NCBI GenBank assembly: GCA_013180625.2
Contig: SNVD02009519.1
Coordinates: forward strand, 2,384,501-2,448,500
Direction of reading: 5' to 3'
DNA: 64,000 nucleotides
Source: Boswellia sacra
Taxonomy: Eukaryota; Streptophyta; Magnoliopsida; Sapindales; Burseraceae
A model generated the notes under the pieces. The model was not told where the DNA came from. It worked only from the letters and a program-made list of their open reading frames with translations, and did no database searches. Below are positions 12,301 to 23,235 of the stretch, piece after piece. Position numbers and translations under genes: made by a program. Every line of letters begins with the position of its first letter. Position 1 is the stretch's first letter.

Positions 12301-13254
12301 AACACCCCTTTTACACTTTCTGATTTCACTGAATCGTAGATCACCAGTCATCTTATTTTGAGGAGCTGATATGCCTTGAAGGACCACCCTTTTTTGTGCC
12401 AATTTAAAGCTCATTTGTAGTTTATCAAAGTCCCACAAAATAGGGCCAAGAGTTCGCAGCCATTGTGCTCCTAATACAACGTTGTACCCCTCCAAAGGTA
12501 GCAAATAAAGATCAACAGAAAATGATACTCCTTGTATGACTAGACTGACTTGAGTACACATTCCCTGACTTGAAAGCTTCTCACCCGATGCAACCATAAC
12601 CTTGAATTGCTCCCCTGTTTTTGGTTGTAGCCCCACTTTCTGAGCTAATTGTTCACTCATAAAATTATGAGTGCTTCCAGAATCAACCAAGATGATAACA
12701 GGAGAGTGGCCCAGCTTTCCTTGTAGCCTCATTGTTTCTACTGTGCTTGTTCCGACAATAGCATGTAAAGAGATTTCTGGAACTGCCTTGACATCTTCAT
12801 GAACATCTTCTTCTTCGTCCATTATAACATCACCATCCTCCTCCTCAGTACACACCTCAATTAAAAACAACTTCTTGCAACGGTGACCTGGAACAAACTT
12901 CTCATTGCAATTGTAACACAAACCTTTCGCACGGCGCTCTTGCAATTCAACATTTGACATTCGTCGTATTGGAGGTGTTGAATTATTGCTTGATGTTGGT
13001 TGCATATTTCCGGATTCATTTTTTCTTAAATCTCCAGGTGTAGTAAGACGCTGTTGTGCTGTATTCCGAGCTTCGTACAATCGAGCTAGGCCAATTGCTG
13101 CCGTAAGAGATGTTGGACGCCCAGCTAAGACATCTGCCTTTGTGGAGTCCTTTAAGCCACTAATAAAGCAACTAATTTGGTGAGCTTGTGGAAGAAAACC
13201 CACCTTAGACAATAGCTTCTCAAATTGGGTTTGATAGTTACGAATAGATCCCAC
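9379..13254 (-). CDS. gypsy gag-pol polyprotein (distal part: nucleocapsid, PR, RT, RNase H, integrase, chromodomain)
   Basis: This frame of 1291 residues continues the gag frame upstream of a single stop, so its first Met is only the first one after that stop. Domains, by residue in this frame: zinc knuckle 113-126 (CYNCNEKFVPGHRC); aspartic protease with VDSGSTHNF (Asp191); reverse transcriptase about 385-560 with FFDD at 530-533; RNase H beginning ECDASG (Asp678); integrase with an HHCC finger near 880-925, then the D,D-35-E core (MDFIDG, CDRDSTFTSKFW, GQSEVVNRT); and a C-terminal chromodomain (AVLDFRSRRHRKEVFIHWQG..WEN). All catalytic motifs are present. The stop codon lies 13 bases inside the 3' LTR. 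Function: reverse transcription and integration of the element. Confidence 0.93.
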   Translation of the reverse strand: MGSIRNYQTQFEKLLSKVGFLPQAHQISCFISGLKDSTKADVLAGRPTSLTAAIGLARLYEARNTAQQRLTTPGDLRKNESGNMQPTSSNNSTPPIRRMSNVELQERRAKGLCYNCNEKFVPGHRCKKLFLIEVCTEEEDGDVIMDEEEDVHEDVKAVPEISLHAIVGTSTVETMRLQGKLGHSPVIILVDSGSTHNFMSEQLAQKVGLQPKTGEQFKVMVASGEKLSSQGMCTQVSLVIQGVSFSVDLYLLPLEGYNVVLGAQWLRTLGPILWDFDKLQMSFKLAQKRVVLQGISAPQNKMTGDLRFSEIRKCKRGVLFKLFAMEAPILKKVNWSNCKSIELQKILHHFQDVFVEPKGLPPPRNQDHKIPLQSGAEPVCVKPYRYPHYQKAEIERLVNEMLSTGVIKHSNSPYSSPVILVKKHDGSWRMCVDYRALNKITIKDRFPIPVIDELLDELYGARVFTKLDLRSGYHQIQVVPEDTPKTAFRTHHGHYEFLVMPFGLTNAPSTFQALMNQVFQNYLRKFILVFFDDILVYSKTWEEHFQHLHMTLSILRSHKLFVKKEKCEFGQVNVQYLGHVISSAGVAVDPDKISVMLSWPKPNTLKALRGFLGLTGYYRKFIQNYGKLAAPLTKMFQKDSFFWSLAAENSFQQLKEAMIKAPVLALPDFSRKFIIECDASGVGVGAVLMQDKPIAFFSQALHGKNLLLSTYEREILALVLAVQKWRPYLLGQQFLVRTDHRSLQYLWNQKITTIAQQRWLYKLMGYDFVIEYKHGRENIVADVLSRTVENMTREDPHTKKLAMFSQPIPTWLEAIKSEVQSDAELKKMVQRIQDEEAIRPWQYKDGVIFFKERIFLPENSSLIIDIMGEFHNSTHEGYHKTLQRIQANFFSKGMRKIIRKYIAACDVCQRHKSEQLTPAGLLQPLPIPHQIWEDISMDFIDGLPMSKGKTSILVVVDRLSKYAHFIALSHPYTAIGVAQIFFDHVFKLHGMPRSIVCDRDSTFTSKFWSELFKLNGTAFNYSSAYHPQTDGQSEVVNRTVEMYLRCFTSSRPREWIKWLSWAEYCYNTSWHSTIKTTPFEVVYGRSPPTLLSYVPGMAKVEAVEKQLIVRDHLLAELRNRIKEAQSRMKKIYDRHHREREFKAGDWVYLRLQPYRQASMAIRNNLKLSPRFYGPFQVLKKIGAVAYQLALPKESRIHPVFHVSMLKEKIGEKISVETDLPLTRDEDGSIYPKPQAVLDFRSRRHRKEVFIHWQGLSPAEATWENITVMQNQFPDFGLADKIIFKGAGVVTS
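9392..9405 (-). other. polypurine tract of gypsy element
   Basis: Minus-strand AAGGGGGCAGGAGT directly against the 3' LTR, the usual plus-strand priming site. Confidence 0.8.
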
Positions 13255-13293
13255 CTGTTGTAACTTTGCTAAATCTCCAAAAAAATCTTGGAA

Positions 13294-13800
13294 TTAAGTA
13301 GGCCCAAATCGAGCGTGCAAGCTATCCACAAATTCTTGCCATTGTAGTTCTCCTTTCTCTTGTTTAAGGGTCTGGTACCATAACTGTGCCTCCCGTTCTA
13401 AATGGAACGAGGCAAGAGCAACACGTTCCCCTTCAGGTGTTTTGTGGAAGTTGAAGAACTGTTCTACCCTACAAACCCAGCTAGTTGTGTCCTCCTCACC
13501 GTGAAAATGAGGAAATTCAAGTTTAATGAATTTGGGTTGGCAGAATGGTTGTGTTCCATGGTGACGATCCCCATTCGTATTATTAGATCGTTCCCCTTTG
13601 TTTATATGCGGTGCCGCCGAATTTTCTCCTTCAAAACGATCAAGATTAACCATTGAAACAGATGGTTGTGAATTTAGCTTATCAAATAGCTCAGCAAGTT
13701 TCTCTAATATTTGTTGTTGACCACCACTGAGAGCACTGACTTCAGCCTCTAATTTATCAACCCTTTGATCCATGCCCTTGCTCTGATACCACTGTGGCAC
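13294..13800 (-). CDS. gypsy gag N-terminal part, ended by a nonsense codon
   Basis: 168 residues. It starts MPQWYQSKG, has a short coiled segment (VDKLEAEVSALSGGQQQILEKLAELFDKL) and then the retrotransposon gag domain (KLEFPHFHGEEDTTSWVCRVEQFF, ERVALASFHLEREAQLWYQ, FVDSLHARFGP). A TAA at 13294-13296 stops the frame. The same frame stays open on the far side of this codon into the pol frame, so one substitution seems to have inactivated an otherwise continuous polyprotein. The start codon overlaps the LTR edge (13795-13800), so the true start may be one of the following Met codons. Confidence 0.85.
   Translation of the reverse strand: MPQWYQSKGMDQRVDKLEAEVSALSGGQQQILEKLAELFDKLNSQPSVSMVNLDRFEGENSAAPHINKGERSNNTNGDRHHGTQPFCQPKFIKLEFPHFHGEEDTTSWVCRVEQFFNFHKTPEGERVALASFHLEREAQLWYQTLKQEKGELQWQEFVDSLHARFGPT
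13776..13791 (-). other. primer-binding site of gypsy element
   Basis: Minus-strand TGGTATCAGAGCAAGG, complementary to the 3' end of initiator Met-tRNA, three bases from the 5' LTR. Confidence 0.9.
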
Positions 13801-14156
13801 GTACTGAGGAGAATTCCTCTTTTGTTTCTGTGAACCTATGTTGAAAAGTTATTCAAACAAATTGATTTCGGTTAATTGAGGAACCGTGCCTCTTATTTCA
13901 ACTCAATATTTGAATTTTATTAAAAGATGCTCTCATAATTCTTCACTCAAACACTTAAATAAGTGTTTGACAAGTTCGGCTACAACTAACTACCTACTAA
14001 CAAGGGAATAATGATCACGATATTATTTTGTGAAATATCCAAGTGGAAGACTAATTCTTCCTGGATTATTGGACTGCAAATCATTAACTAGGACTAAGTC
14101 TACTAGAGAAATATTAAAATGGACTAAGTCTACTAGAGAAATATTAAGATGTAACA
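13795..14156 (-). repeat. 5' LTR of gypsy element
   Basis: 362 bases, near-identical to 9030-9391. Confidence 0.95.
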
Positions 14157-14286
14157 TATTGGCGGGAAGAGGAGATGATAAGGTTGAAGTTTGTCTGATT
14201 GATATGTGTTTTCTTTTTTGTTTTCTTTGGTGAAATTTGCGTCTTTGAGTTAAATATGATTAAGATACGTAAGATGAGTTGGAGTT

Positions 14287-14565
14287 ATTCAACTGCTCCT
14301 CCACAAAGTGGGGACTAAGCATACAGTGGGTAAAATGCACCGCCTCAGCCGTACCTTCACCGAGCGGAGCGTACCATGGTCAACCACCACAGGAGGAGAA
14401 GAAGAAAGGTAACTTTGGTGGGATGGGGACGGGATTGGCTGTGGGTGTTGTGGCGGGAGCTCTTGGTTGGCTGAGGGCTTCGGTGCGCTGGAGGACCATA
14501 TTGCTGATGACGCTGCAGAGAAGGTCGAAGAAGATCTTGAATACGACGGCGATCTCGAATGCGCG
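14287..14565 (+). pseudogene. SRC2-like pseudogene, 3' part only
   Basis: Matches the end of the gene at 6685-7509. A decayed Pro/Tyr-rich part (TCAACTGCTCCTCCACAAAGTGGG with stops after it) is followed by readable [35 protein letters not shown] deletion of bases then shifts the frame, and the conserved [23 protein letters not shown] tail continues in another frame. The C2 domain is absent. The 3' flank of the parent is also present (15299-15420), so this is a segmental copy, not a retrocopy. The gypsy element sits about 130 bases upstream and may have removed or displaced the 5' part. Confidence 0.85.
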
Positions 14566-14599
14566 CTGTCTTTTTTGTCCCATTTGTCGCCATTTCCTT

Positions 14600-17444
14600 A
14601 TAAAATATTAATGCATATGCATGCAACTTGAGTTCCGCGGCGGTATTATTTTTGTAATCTACAGTAACAGTAATTGTATTATAATAAATAAAAATTATAA
14701 ATATATATTTAAAAATAAAAAATCGTTTTTTTATATATTTTTTTATTCGCAATTTTTTTTTTATATATAACTTTTACTTATTTATTTCTAATTTTACGAT
14801 GTGTTTATAATTTTTATTCGTTACTGTCTGTACCGTAACAAAAACTCATGCAACTTGCTTTCAGTTAAATTAAGCAATCAAATCACCTTGCTTCATGCAC
14901 GCTGTCTTGTCTCTTCATTCATACCTTTAATTAATGGTCAAGAGTCTTGTTGATTTGCCCTTATAATGTGACGCCAACGCTAAATTATTTCATTTACCAA
15001 TTTATTATTCACAGACGTAAGTAATATTTCACATATAAAATATTTAACAGAAGTATGTAACTGATAGTGATACGATACTCTTGAAGCAAATGACACTAAC
15101 GAATGTAATAAAATATAATAAAGGCGGAAATTTTGTGTGTATTCCGTTCAATTATATTAAATGGGTTTTTTAATAAACTAATATGGTATTCGAAGAATAC
15201 TAGGTAGTCTTCGAAATAAAATTAAAAAAAATCATTATTTAACTTGATACTTATTAACGTGAGAAGATAATCCTTCAAATATATGAGGCAAAGGGGAGAA
15301 AGGGCATCAAGTGCCTTGAAGTTGTAAGAAACACTACCTTCCAACCAGAGAATAAAGGTTGGACGCCGTCGTTTAGTAGTTGATTATCCACTCAAGTGCT
15401 TTTCCTGTCCTGAAAACGACCTTCATCTTTATCTTTATCTTTATCTTTTCCTTGTTCTTTACTTTAATTTTCTTTTTTCTTTCTTTTTTGTTAAACAGTT
15501 TGATCTTTCTAAGGGTGACTCCAAAAGGATTTGTAGTATAAGATTTGTATAATCTAAAACAATTTTATGTTTATTCCTACTTCTTACTGTAGATAGACAA
15601 ACGTTTTTAATATTCTTGTCCTCGAAGCTAATTTCAGAAAGATTTGTAGATATTTCTACAAAAATTTTTTATAAAACTCTATTAGATCATGAGTCAAAGG
15701 CCCAATGAAAATTTGATTTCCATCTTAAAAGGCTCAAAACTTCTAATCCCTGGCCCCAAAAGTGGGTCAGACTTTTTAGGCCTATTACTGTGGGATGAAG
15801 CCCATCAGGAGCACCAAGCCCAACTAAATCTCGCAACTTTGAAGGCTGCTGCTGTTGCTAAATAAAACTTATCCATTTTAGGGGAGCAGAGCAGGTCTGA
15901 AAACAAGCACACATAATCTGCAATTTGTTTTTATTGTTTTTGATCTTCCACTTTATCAAACATTTGCTAGCTTTCAGAAACAGTATAACTACTGTACAGT
16001 AATACTAGTTTTAATCAAACAAACATTTGTACATAAATAATACGGCATCTCAATTGTTAAATTCTATACATAAATAAATGTAATACAAATTAAATAAAAG
16101 AGTAGTGAAATAAAAAGATAATGAATGATGTAACTAGTTACCATAATCGAACTCTGTACACAAAAAGTTTGTAGATATACAAAACATAAACATTCATTTT
16201 CTGAAACACATGATGACAAAAGGTATAACACAGTACTCTCGATGCATGATGCCAGAGGAGATATACATGCAGATTAGTTTATGCCAACTTGCCAATGGAG
16301 AGAAATCACGGACTAGCAAGCTATTTAATGCAAAACTCACATACATTGTCAAAGTGTAGGCTGGCCAAATCTGCAGAGACGCATATGAGAGAGAGAGAGA
16401 GAACAGTGAACTCGTGAATGAATAGGGTTTATTACAACTTTAGGAGCAGCAGAGCGTATCTTTTGTCATCTAATACTAAACTCACATGATGATTTCTCTG
16501 TCCACTAGCTAGTTTTGGCCATTTTGTTAACTTTAATTATCAAACAATCCATCATTTACTTGCTCCATTCACAATTACATGTTTATTATCCAAAAACCCT
16601 TATTCGTCTTTGTATATATCTCTCTTTGTTAATCTTTTAATACTTTAAACAAACTACGCATGCATCGATCTTCTCCCCTTTTGCAGCTTAGCTTTGCATA
16701 AGCCTAATGTGCGGGACCAGAGTTTGTACGGTTAACATTACTTCTATAGGAATTATATATTATAAAAACTTTGGTTAACTAGAATTATAATAATTAATTT
16801 GTTTCTCCTCCAAGCATGTCAAGCCAATATTCCATGTTAGATAATTAACTTTATAGTTATATATAGGAACTTTTTATTGTTTCAAAACTATGTGCTACAC
16901 CCACCTTTAACAAATTAATTATTAAGGGTATAAGTCTTTTACATCCTTCCATAGATGGTTAATTTTCTTAATTTGTTGGCCTTTGAATTAACATTTTTTT
17001 CTTGGAGGAAGTATAGAATATCATAGAGATGCCTACCTAGCATCACATGCTAATGGTATCTTAAGTCAATCATAAATGGAAAAGTAAAAGTTCTATAAAA
17101 ACTAGAAACATCCTTTTCACTTTATGTGGATGTATAATAGAGTTGGATACACATCAACAATCTAAATCTGCTTATAATTGATTTACGAGTATCACATAAT
17201 TGAATTCCTCTTTGTTTTGATATGACCAAGGACTATTTTATTGGCTCCAAATTACATAATAGAATAGAAAACTGAATAAGTGGAACCCCAGAAGTACTTT
17301 TCAATTATTCCGTTTCTTCTTATCTCTCCATCAACATTATACTCAAAATTAACCTATGGAAACTATCATCAACAATACTCTCTACATCTCTCTTTATAGA
17401 CTCCAAATTCTCTCCTTTCAACTATCCTTTCGCACTCCTCCTCC
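14600..17444. other. intergenic, with duplicated SRC2 3' flank
   Basis: 15299-15420 is the diverged copy of 7741-7870. A short (TATCTT)n run lies near 15427-15447 and a GA microsatellite at about 16389-16402. 16400-17444 is AT-rich and is presumably the promoter of the ABC transporter. No other gene was recognised. Confidence 0.5.
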
Positions 17445-19253
17445 ATGGAAGACCAATCACCACCTCCACCACCATCATCACAACCATCACGTCCACTAAA
17501 AACCTACAAATTAACAGCTTCCTCAATCTCCTATGTCAGACCAACTTCAACTATTATACCCTCCTTCATTTTCGAAGCCTGCGTATCGACTCCCCCAAAT
17601 TACATTCTCCAAGATGTGTCTCTCACTGCCTATCCATCTCAAATCCTCGCCATTGTTGGTCCAAGCGGAGCAGGAAAATCCACTCTACTAGACATTTTGG
17701 CTGCTCGAACTTCCCCTTCCAATGGCAATCTCCTACTCAATTCTTCCCCCATCAACCCTTCTTCATTCCGCAAGATATCCGCTTACGTCCCTCAACATGA
17801 TGCATGCATCCCTTCCCTCACAGTCTCCGAAACTTTTGCCTTCTCAGCGCGCCTTGTTGTCCCCAAATCATCCCAAATTGACACTATTGTTAGCGCTCTT
17901 CTTGCAGAGCTCAGGCTAAAACACTTGGCCAACACCCGGATGGCTCATGGCTTATCAGGTGGTGAACGTAGACGAGTCTCCATAGGATTGAGTCTCCTCC
18001 ATGACCCTGCCGTTTTGCTACTTGATGAGCCCACTTCAGGGCTCGATAGCAACTCAGCTTTCAACGTAATGCAGATTCTCAAATCCATCGCTACCTCACG
18101 CCACCGCACAGTGATTTTATCCATACATCAACCGAGCTTCAAGATTCTTTCCACAATTGATAGAATTCTCATGCTATCAAAGGGGACTGTTGTGCACCAT
18201 GGTACACTTTCTTCACTCCAAACATTCTTATTTTCCAATGGCTTCACGGTTCCTCCTCAACTTAATGCTCTTGAATACACCATGGAGATACTGAACCAGC
18301 TCCAGGAAAGTAAACCTACTACACCACCATCTGTACCTTCATCATCACCTGAGGATACATCAAATTCTCCTCTTTGTGATGATGGAGCTGAAACTATCAG
18401 ATATAGAAGCTCAAGACTCCAAGAAATCTGCACTGTGTCTAACAGGTCTTGGAAGATCATTTATAGAACACGGCAGCTGCTTTTGACAAACACACTAGAA
18501 GCTCTTATTGTTGGTCTTGTTCTGGGAACTATCTATATTAACATTGGATATGACAAGCAAGGAATAGAGAAGAGGTTTGGTCTCTTTGCCTTCACTCTCA
18601 CCTTCCTTCTCTCCTCCACAACCGAGACTCTTCCAATCTTCATTAATGAAAGGCCAATTCTACTACGAGAAACTTCAAGTGGGGTGTATCGGCTTTCGAG
18701 TTTTGTTATAGCAAATACCCTTGTTTTCATGCCATACTTGCTTGCAATTGCGATCATATACTCAGTCTCTGTCTACTTCTTGGTAGGGCTTTGCGGTTCA
18801 TGGCAGGCTTTTGCTTACTTTGTTTTCGTCATATGGATAATAGTTCTGATGGCCAATTCTTTTGTTCTCTTCTTGAGCTCTCTTGCACCAAATTACATTG
18901 CTGGAACTTCGCTTGTGACAATACTTCTTGGTGCATTTTTTCTCTTCTCCGGCTACTTTATCTCGAAGGACAGTTTGCCCAAGTATTGGCTCTTCATGCA
19001 CTTCTTTTCAATGTATAAGTATGCCCTTGATGCCCTCCTTATCAATGAGTATTCTTGTCTTGTGTCGAAGTGTTTGATGTGGTTTGAAGAGAGCAAGACA
19101 TGTATGGTAACAGGAGGAGACGTGTTGCAGAAGAGAGGGCTCAATGAGAGCCAGAGATGGACTAACGTCTACTTCTTGTTAGGTTTCTTTGTGTTTTATC
19201 GTGTGCTTTGTTTCTTAGTTCTGATCAGAAGGGTTTCAAAATCGAAGAAATGA
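17445..19253 (+). CDS. ABCG8: ABCG-family half-size ABC transporter (ABCG8/ABCG4-like)
   Basis: 602 residues in a single exon, the normal length and intronless form of this clade. Order: a Pro/Ser-rich N-terminus (1-20); a nucleotide-binding domain with Walker A GPSGAGKST (72-80), Q-loop YVPQHD (114-119), signature LSGGE (170-174), Walker B VLLLDE (190-195) and H-loop His228; a linker about 270-330; and a membrane domain about 340-600 with six predicted hydrophobic helices. The NBD-first order is the reverse (ABCG/WBC) layout. The wording KTYKLTASSISYVRP, DILAARTSP and LSGGERRRVSIGLSLLHDPAVLLLDEPTSGLDS closely resembles Arabidopsis ABCG8 as remembered. Half transporters must dimerise and act in the plasma membrane. 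The substrate is not evident. All ATPase residues are intact. Confidence 0.95.
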   Translation: MEDQSPPPPPSSQPSRPLKTYKLTASSISYVRPTSTIIPSFIFEACVSTPPNYILQDVSLTAYPSQILAIVGPSGAGKSTLLDILAARTSPSNGNLLLNSSPINPSSFRKISAYVPQHDACIPSLTVSETFAFSARLVVPKSSQIDTIVSALLAELRLKHLANTRMAHGLSGGERRRVSIGLSLLHDPAVLLLDEPTSGLDSNSAFNVMQILKSIATSRHRTVILSIHQPSFKILSTIDRILMLSKGTVVHHGTLSSLQTFLFSNGFTVPPQLNALEYTMEILNQLQESKPTTPPSVPSSSPEDTSNSPLCDDGAETIRYRSSRLQEICTVSNRSWKIIYRTRQLLLTNTLEALIVGLVLGTIYINIGYDKQGIEKRFGLFAFTLTFLLSSTTETLPIFINERPILLRETSSGVYRLSSFVIANTLVFMPYLLAIAIIYSVSVYFLVGLCGSWQAFAYFVFVIWIIVLMANSFVLFLSSLAPNYIAGTSLVTILLGAFFLFSGYFISKDSLPKYWLFMHFFSMYKYALDALLINEYSCLVSKCLMWFEESKTCMVTGGDVLQKRGLNESQRWTNVYFLLGFFVFYRVLCFLVLIRRVSKSKK

Positions 19254-19665
19254 AGCATACGGTCGCCACTGCTAGGCTGATATATATTCAGTTTCTGCAC
19301 TTTCTTTCAATATCAGTTTTATCTGTCACTAAAACCTTGAAGCTTCTGTCATGGAGTGATGGGCTTCAATTGATCGATCACTCAGGAAATTCAGATATGA
19401 ATAAAAAGAATTTATACTTTTTTGTACCTCTTATTTTCAATAGACATAAACTCTAAAACTTTTTAGCCAAGGTATGGTTTCTCCTCTCTGTTATTTGTTC
19501 TCTCACTTTGATGTCTCCCAAAGACAACATTTACGATGATCAATGTGTATTCCACTTCCACGCAGCAATATAGTTGAATAATTAATTAACGTGTAATGTA
19601 CATATGTACTTTTACAATTATATGTACTTAAAAAAAATTTTTAACGTGTGATGCGCATTTCAATA
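19254..19665. other. 3' flank of ABC transporter
   Basis: AT-rich with no supported gene. The frame at 19208-19456 is an overlap artefact of the transporter end. Confidence 0.5.
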
Positions 19666-19668
19666 TTA

Positions 19669-20353
19669 AAGGCCCGTTCTTTTGTAAGGATATGTTTGTT
19701 GCACCGTATAATACTATTTTACTATATTATATTAAATAGTATAATATATATGTTTGGTGTAAGTATAACTCTTAGATGCATCAACATTATATTAAATTAT
19801 GTAGAGCTAATCTCTGGCATTAGCATTGTGTTATATAACACTAATAAAAAAAATCAAAATTATACATATAAAATTTTACATATCCAATAATACCCATTAG
19901 TTTTTTAAAGTTTTAAAATAAATAAAGATGTATTTACTATATAAATTATAAAATCAAATTTATTTTCTTAAAATAAAGAATGGATGAAGGGAGTTACCGC
20001 CTGACACCCGAGGTCCATTACTCTCGTTAGACCAATTGGTACCTAGCATGCCGCCATAAACTCAAATTGTCTGATAGGTCCAGTAGGGCGTTGGATCCCA
20101 AGTAATTTTTTCAACAATAAGTGATTGTTCGATAAATTACTAAATAACTAATTTTATAAATAAACTAAAAATATATTTATACTTTGTATATCTTTTTTGA
20201 AAAAAAATCTTACTTTTTTATACAAATTAATATAATACATGATACGCCAAAGACAATATAATTTTGACATAACATTATTCTTAGTACTATATAATACAAT
20301 GTTATATAATATAATATTATAGTATACCATACAATGTCGTGTACCAAACATGC
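19669..20353. mobile_element. possible MITE with imperfect inverted ends
   Basis: The left end (AAGGCCCGTTCTTTTGTAAGGATATGTTTG.. then TATAATAC/TATATTATATT repeats) and the inverted right end (GCATGTTTGGTACACGACATTGTATGG.. TATATTATATAAC) are similar. A TTA trinucleotide lies on both sides (19666-19668, 20354-20356), as in PIF/Harbinger insertions. The middle (19985-20110) is GC-richer and unrelated. The ends match only loosely. Confidence 0.4.
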
Positions 20354-20359
20354 TTAAGA

Positions 20360-23230
20360 AGTTAATTTCTTAATTACATTTGATGCTAAGAATTGGAGCA
20401 ACTCTCTGTTGAGTTATCCATCTTTAGTTAGATCACCACTTATATCATATACTTAGTTCAGAGACTTGAAAATTTCTCCAAGAATTTACGGGATGTTACT
20501 AATTATATTGTTATTTCATTAAATATAAAACATGAAAATCATGAACTGAAGCTAGAAATTGTATGTATACCACCTTTATGAAGCAGCTGAAATGCATAAT
20601 ATTGTTTTGTGTAGGGTCCGATACTTGAGCAGAAGTGTCACTGAGAAGATATTCTTGATAAGTTTGATTGGTATGGTGACCCACATTGTTCGCACAATGT
20701 TATGTCACGGGTCTCCATCTATTATATGATGATGAATGCACAAAGTGAGTGTGAAGATTCCAAGGCGTCGTCATCATCATAAATAGAGCCTTGTCGGGTC
20801 GTGAAATGCTGTGTTTTGTTTGCTTCCTTCGCCATTATTCAATGACGCAGTGCATGTTCACGGGTTGCTCACTTGCTCTTCCCTTCCTCACATGTGAACT
20901 TACCATTAATTAATTTGTCGATTGTGAGCTCAATGTGTACGTCTTCATCACCTCCTTCTATTTCCATTATCTATATAATTAAGCAAGTTGATTAAATAGA
21001 ACTCAAAAATCACACAAGAGACAGATAAGTATGCTGGAAATAAACCTTTTGTTATATGCAGAAACCACCCGGAAGACGAATTAGTGTAATGAAGTCAAGT
21101 TAGAGCCGAAAAGAGCACAAAACAAATCCCAAATCCACTCTAATCAACCTCTCCAATGAGGGTTGTAATTTCTGGGGTATGAATACCTTATGGCTTCACA
21201 CAGTTAGCCTTTTCTTATAGATAATACAATTTCAATTTCAATGCAGTGTATAACGATAGGGTAGAAAGGTACCGTTAATTATATGCAAAGAAAATAGCAT
21301 ATGGTCCTCGCTTGGTATTTTTAGATTTATGAATAATCATAGATCGTGATGGTTAGTTGTCGTCGGTCAGTTCCTTCTGGTTCTTATTTAGAAGTTCTTA
21401 TTTCCTCAATGTCCTTGTCACAAATGAATATGAATAATATTAGAAATACAATCAAATTATAGAAATCGTACCTTTTGATAAAAATTGACGAGGTTTAATA
21501 TTATTGAATATTACATCGTTATTGTGATTTTTTTTATTATTATAAATTTTTACCATTTAATAATATCATATAACATCAAATTATTCTAGATTAATTGTAT
21601 AATTAAATTGTATTTATAACATTATTACTCGTACTCAACAAGTAATCATAGAAATTAGACATAGAATGAATGCAAGGCCTAATTTGCGTACCTTTTCTGC
21701 TATGTTTCTGCCTTTTGACAGCCCATATGTCAATTAAAAATCATAATCAACCAACTGGGCAGGAATCTAAACATCAGAAACTTGCATAATTAATTCAAGA
21801 AACATGAAAGGGACAATCACGTTAAACCCTAGCTCGATCCCATTAAAGAAGAAACTCGAAACTGATGATGACAGAGACAAATAGAGAAGAGAAAAAGATT
21901 GTTTAGGATCTCCCTTCTAAGTACATTTCTTTTTCTTTTAAGTCGGTGTTTTCTTATAAAATCGACATTGATTACCACCACTCAAGGATTGTTTCTTTTA
22001 TTTCATGTTCTTTATAACAGAAAAAAATGGAAAAGAAATTGCTTCTTTCTTCATTACTTGCTTTCTACTTATAGAAACAAGTAAATAAATATACATAAAA
22101 CTCCAATCGAGTTGTGGGAACTTATCGCAGCTAACAATCTTCTGGGCTGTCGTTGGTTCACTAAACTTGAACCCAGAAAAAAGGCGTTGGGCCTAGTCAT
22201 TAGTCAAAAGATACAAACCTTTTCGTTCTTACAAAGCCAAGTAGCCCCTCAGGCCATTTGGTTACAAATCTTGCATTTTCGTTTTTATAATTTTTGTTTT
22301 AAAATAAAAAAAAAGATATGTTTATGCTTGTTTTAAAGAGAATAAATAATTTTTTATTTTAAATAAATTATAATTAAAAAATAATAAACTATCCTTTTAT
22401 TTTTGAATTAAAATAGTTAAAATATAATATTTAATGAATAAAATAATTGATATTAAAAAAATAAAATTATTTTGAAATAAAACGTGGGAAAGGACAAAAT
22501 GGTATGGGAGAGAGAACGAAGAAGAGTGGGGAAAAAAAAAGTTGGTTGGGTTTTGTGTTTTCACATACAGTACAATTACCCTTTCTTGTTGTTTTTGACG
22601 TTTTAACTAGGATAATGGCAAACCAATCAAATTTCACACGGTTTCCAATAAACTCATTTTGATATAAAAAATTTAAAAAAAAAAACGCTTAGAATACGTA
22701 ACCAAACGCCTATATCTTTCCCTTACACATGTGGTTAGTTTCTTCGATTGACGGGTCATTTTCTGTGGAAAACTCAGGGCAAAATGCCAACAAGTATATT
22801 TCAATCGACATAAAAGCACTCATTTTCTTGACTTCAACAAATTCCACCGCTGTCGCACAGCCCCCACCAATTAGTAACAACATTACCATATAGGTAGAGT
22901 AGGGCTAAACATACAGAGATGAAAGTTGTTTGAGATGAATCCATCTCTTAGTATATTTGAATTTGGGCCAAAATCACGCAAATTCTAATCAAGTTGGAAC
23001 ATGTTGTTTCTACACGAAGCATGATAGATCATCTATACATCCATTAAATGATGGATATACACTTAAATATATGGTCTAATATTCGATGAAATTACATTGA
23101 TACCATCATGTTTATGGCCTAGCACCGTCCTTCATGCTCCGTTTACTCATTAATTATATATGTAGTTTCCAAACATCTGGCCCATAGCCTCCGTTACGAA
23201 TTGATTGTAACACATGAATTATCATTAAAT
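20360..23230. other. intergenic, nothing recognised
   Basis: AT-rich. No coding frame with recognisable similarity, no LTR and no RNA gene was found. Confidence 0.45.
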
Positions 23231-23235
23231 AAAAA

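Larger units (their letters stand above)
9030..14156 (-). mobile_element. full-length Ty3-gypsy chromovirus retrotransposon
   Basis: The element is 5127 bases, bounded by two 362-base LTRs (TG..CA) and a 5-base target duplication TATTG (9025-9029 and 14157-14161). On the minus strand it reads 5' LTR, primer-binding site (13776-13791, TGGTATCAGAGCAAGG, initiator Met-tRNA type), gag-pol, polypurine tract (9392-9405), 3' LTR. A chromodomain at the end of the integrase marks it as a chromovirus; short LTRs fit the Reina-like group (inference). The LTRs differ at about five sites, all transitions, so the insertion is young, near half a million years if a rate of 1.3e-8 per site per year applies. 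One in-frame stop interrupts gag. Confidence 0.95.
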
